NCBI GenBank assembly: GCA_963729445.1
Contig: CAVSNU010000003.1
Coordinates: 248,001 to 312,000, forward strand
DNA: 64,000 nucleotides
DNA from: JACCZH01 sp963729445
GTDB taxonomy: Bacteria > Chloroflexota > Chloroflexia > Thermomicrobiales > CFX8
Direction of reading: 5' to 3'
Of the stretch, positions 62,094 through 64,000 are shown one piece after another (within the stretch, counting starts at the first letter, position 1; each line of letters starts with the position of its first letter). The notes below the pieces were generated by a model. That model had not been told where the DNA came from. It did no database searches and saw only the letters and a program-made list of their open reading frames with translations. The translations under genes and the position numbers were made by a program.

Positions 62094-64000
62094 GTGGAAA
62101 AGTGGGTCTACGCCTTCAATGAAGGCAGTGCGGACGATCGCAATCTTCTTGGAGGTAAGGGCGCTAACCTGGCAGAGATGACCAACATCGGCCTGCCAGT
62201 TCCACCCGGCTTCACGATCACTACCGAGGCGTGTAACGCCTTCCTCAACGACGGGCGAGGGTTTCCCGACGGTCTCTGGGAGCAGACGCTGCAGGCACTG
62301 AAGTCTGTCGAACAGGACATCGGTCGCACCTTTGGCAGCGCTGAGAAGCCCTTGTTGCTCTCGGTACGCTCGGGGGCGCGCGATTCGATGCCCGGCATGA
62401 TGGACACGATCCTGAACCTGGGCCTGAACGAGGCCACGGTCGAAGGCCTTGCCGCCAACGCGGACGCACGCTTCGCCTATGACTGCTACCGGCGGCTTGT
62501 GCAGATGTACTCCGATGTCGTGCTGGGTGTCTCGGGCGAGCTATTCGAAGATGCCCTCGACGAAGCGAAACGCAACGCAGGTGTCCGGGACGACAACGAG
62601 CTCTCGGCCGAGGCGTTACGTGAACTCGCCCGTGAGTTCAAGCAGATCGTAAAGAATGAGACCGGCAACGAGTTCCCGGATGATCCGCTCGAGCAGCTGC
62701 GGCTCGCCATCATCGCCGTGTTCGACTCGTGGAACACCCGCCGTGCGAAGAACTATCGTGCCCAACACCACATCCCGGACAATCTCGGAACCGCGGTGAG
62801 CGTCCAGTCGATGGTGTTCGGCAACATGGGGGCTGATTGCGCCACCGGCGTCGCCTTCACGCGCGACCCCTCGACCGGCCAGAAAGGCATCTTTGGCGAA
62901 TATCTCGTTAACGCCCAGGGCGAGGACGTCGTTTCCGGCGTGCGAACCCCTCAGCCGATCGTGCAGATGGCCGACAACCCTCTTATCGCGCAGGCGTACA
63001 ACCAGCTCCTGGAGATCTCAGGTATGCTCGAGTCTCACTATCGCGACATGCAGGACCTCGAGTTCACCGTCCAGAATGGCGAGCTCTTCATGCTCCAGAC
63101 GCGCTCGGGCAAGCGCACCGGGCGGGCCGCTATCAATATCGCGATGGATCTGGTCGACGAGGGCGTCATCGACAAACACGAGGCCTTGTTGAGGGTTCAG
63201 CCACAGCAGCTCGATCAGCTCTTGCACCCGATGATCGATCCAGATTTCAAGCCGGATGTCCTGGCAACGGGTCTGCCCGCAAGCCCGGGAGCCGCGACCG
63301 GCAAGATCGTTTTCGACGCCGACGTCGCCAAGGCGATGGGTGATGAAGGCCAGGCAGTCGTGCTTGTCCGGATCGAGACCTCTCCCGAGGATTTCCACGG
63401 CATGGTCGGCGCGCAGGGAATTCTAACGGCACGCGGCGGAATGACGTCGCACGCAGCCGTTGTCGCACGAGGCATGGGCAAACCATGCGTTGCGGGTTGT
63501 GGTGCGCTGCAAATCGATTACGCCGCCGGCACGCTGACGGTTGATGGACGCACCCTAACGCAAGAGGACGACATCACGATCGACGGTGCAACTGGCCGCG
63601 TCATGGCTGGCAAGGTCCCGACGATAGATCCCGACCTTGGAGGCAACCTCGCGATCCTGCTGGAGTGGGCCGACAGTGCGCGCACGCTCGGCGTACGCGC
63701 GAATGCCGATACTCCCAACGACGCGAGAGTCGCGCGCGAGTTTGGCGCTGAGGGTATCGGGTTGTGCCGCACGGAGCACATGTTCTTTGAGGGAAACCGC
63801 CTTCAGCACATGCGTGAGATGATTCTGTCGACCACGTCATCCGAGCGGCGCCGAGCGCTCGACAGTCTCCTTGAAATGCAGCGCGAGGATTTCGAGGGCA
63901 TATTTGAGGCTATGGATGGTTTCCCGGTTACTATCAGAACCCTCGACCCGCCGCTGCACGAATTCCTGCCGCACGATGACGCCGAGATCGAACAGTTGGC
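62094..64000 (+). CDS. ppdK: Pyruvate phosphate dikinase (3' end outside window)
   Basis: Interconverts pyruvate + ATP + Pi with PEP + AMP + PPi. 635 complete codons are visible from GTG 62094, 20 bp after pcrA and preceded by GGAGAAGGG. The N-terminal nucleotide-binding domain starts WVYAFNEGSADDRNLLGGKG (3 onwards, by position), with SVRSGARDSMPGMMDTILNL near 88-107 and FTRDPSTGQKGIFGEYLVNA near 255-274. The phospho-His domain motif GILTARGGMTSHAAVVARGM is near 443-462. The PEP-binding domain begins before the cut. Gives PEP for gluconeogenesis or ATP from PEP, depending on direction. Confidence 0.95.
   Translation, partial: MEKWVYAFNEGSADDRNLLGGKGANLAEMTNIGLPVPPGFTITTEACNAFLNDGRGFPDGLWEQTLQALKSVEQDIGRTFGSAEKPLLLSVRSGARDSMPGMMDTILNLGLNEATVEGLAANADARFAYDCYRRLVQMYSDVVLGVSGELFEDALDEAKRNAGVRDDNELSAEALRELAREFKQIVKNETGNEFPDDPLEQLRLAIIAVFDSWNTRRAKNYRAQHHIPDNLGTAVSVQSMVFGNMGADCATGVAFTRDPSTGQKGIFGEYLVNAQGEDVVSGVRTPQPIVQMADNPLIAQAYNQLLEISGMLESHYRDMQDLEFTVQNGELFMLQTRSGKRTGRAAINIAMDLVDEGVIDKHEALLRVQPQQLDQLLHPMIDPDFKPDVLATGLPASPGAATGKIVFDADVAKAMGDEGQAVVLVRIETSPEDFHGMVGAQGILTARGGMTSHAAVVARGMGKPCVAGCGALQIDYAAGTLTVDGRTLTQEDDITIDGATGRVMAGKVPTIDPDLGGNLAILLEWADSARTLGVRANADTPNDARVAREFGAEGIGLCRTEHMFFEGNRLQHMREMILSTTSSERRRALDSLLEMQREDFEGIFEAMDGFPVTIRTLDPPLHEFLPHDDAEIEQL

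Overview
This 64 kb window looks like chromosomal DNA of a moderately GC-rich bacterium (roughly 57-60% GC by eye), most likely a Chloroflexota of the Thermomicrobia/Sphaerobacter kind. That placement is inference. It rests on the small-PurL/PurS/PurQ system, the Fe-S type PurF, a glmS ribozyme, split GcvPA, tRNA genes often lacking an encoded CCA, and frequent GTG/TTG starts. Most of the window is housekeeping DNA with tight operons; there is no rRNA operon, CRISPR array, insertion sequence or prophage.

Region 1 (1-13.3 kb, minus strand) is one long co-oriented block read purB-purC-purS-purQ-purL-purF-gcvT-gcvH-gcvPA-der-glyA-(WecA/MraY-like, cut by the window edge). It joins purine synthesis to the serine/glycine enzymes that make its one-carbon units; gcvPB is not in the window. 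Region 2 (13.5-18.3 kb, plus) is glmS behind a recognisable glmS ribozyme, then tatD, rdgB and an orphan Mur-ligase-like gene. Region 3 (18.4-22.5 kb, minus) has dnaE and an XRE-family regulator. Region 4 (22.6-26.5 kb, plus) starts with a palindrome-rich spacer and carries fchA-folD-fhs, in which FolD has lost residues needed for its cyclohydrolase activity, so FchA probably does that step.

Region 5 (26.6-35.2 kb) holds tRNA-Gln, recF and dnaN; a small 68-residue gene with a LexA-like box at its promoter; a class V aminotransferase; a phosphatase; a lipoprotein cyclophilin; an HD protein; and queA-ruvB, with a second LexA-like box before ruvB. Region 6 (35.2-40.4 kb, minus) is a cell-surface polysaccharide operon with three GT4 glycosyltransferases, two of them broken by single-base insertions. 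Region 7 (40.4-41.4 kb) is an RNA cluster: tRNA-Leu, RNase P RNA, tRNA-His, tRNA-Arg. Region 8 (41.5-50.1 kb) has cinA, a GT2 enzyme, ybeY, pgpH, yqeY, a nitrilase-family hydrolase, mutM and a threonine synthase.

Region 9 (50.2-55.8 kb) is the most accessory-looking part: a duplicated small-domain protein, a lower-GC pocket with a HEPN-like protein and a membrane-anchored protein, tRNA-Gly, an exported metallo-beta-lactamase-fold protein with a degenerate active site, and tRNA-Ala. Region 10 (55.8-59.7 kb, minus) is tRNA(CAU)-tilS-hpt-ftsH, with ftsH disrupted by about a dozen small insertions. Region 11 (59.9-64 kb, plus) is pcrA/uvrD followed by pyruvate phosphate dikinase, which runs off the end.
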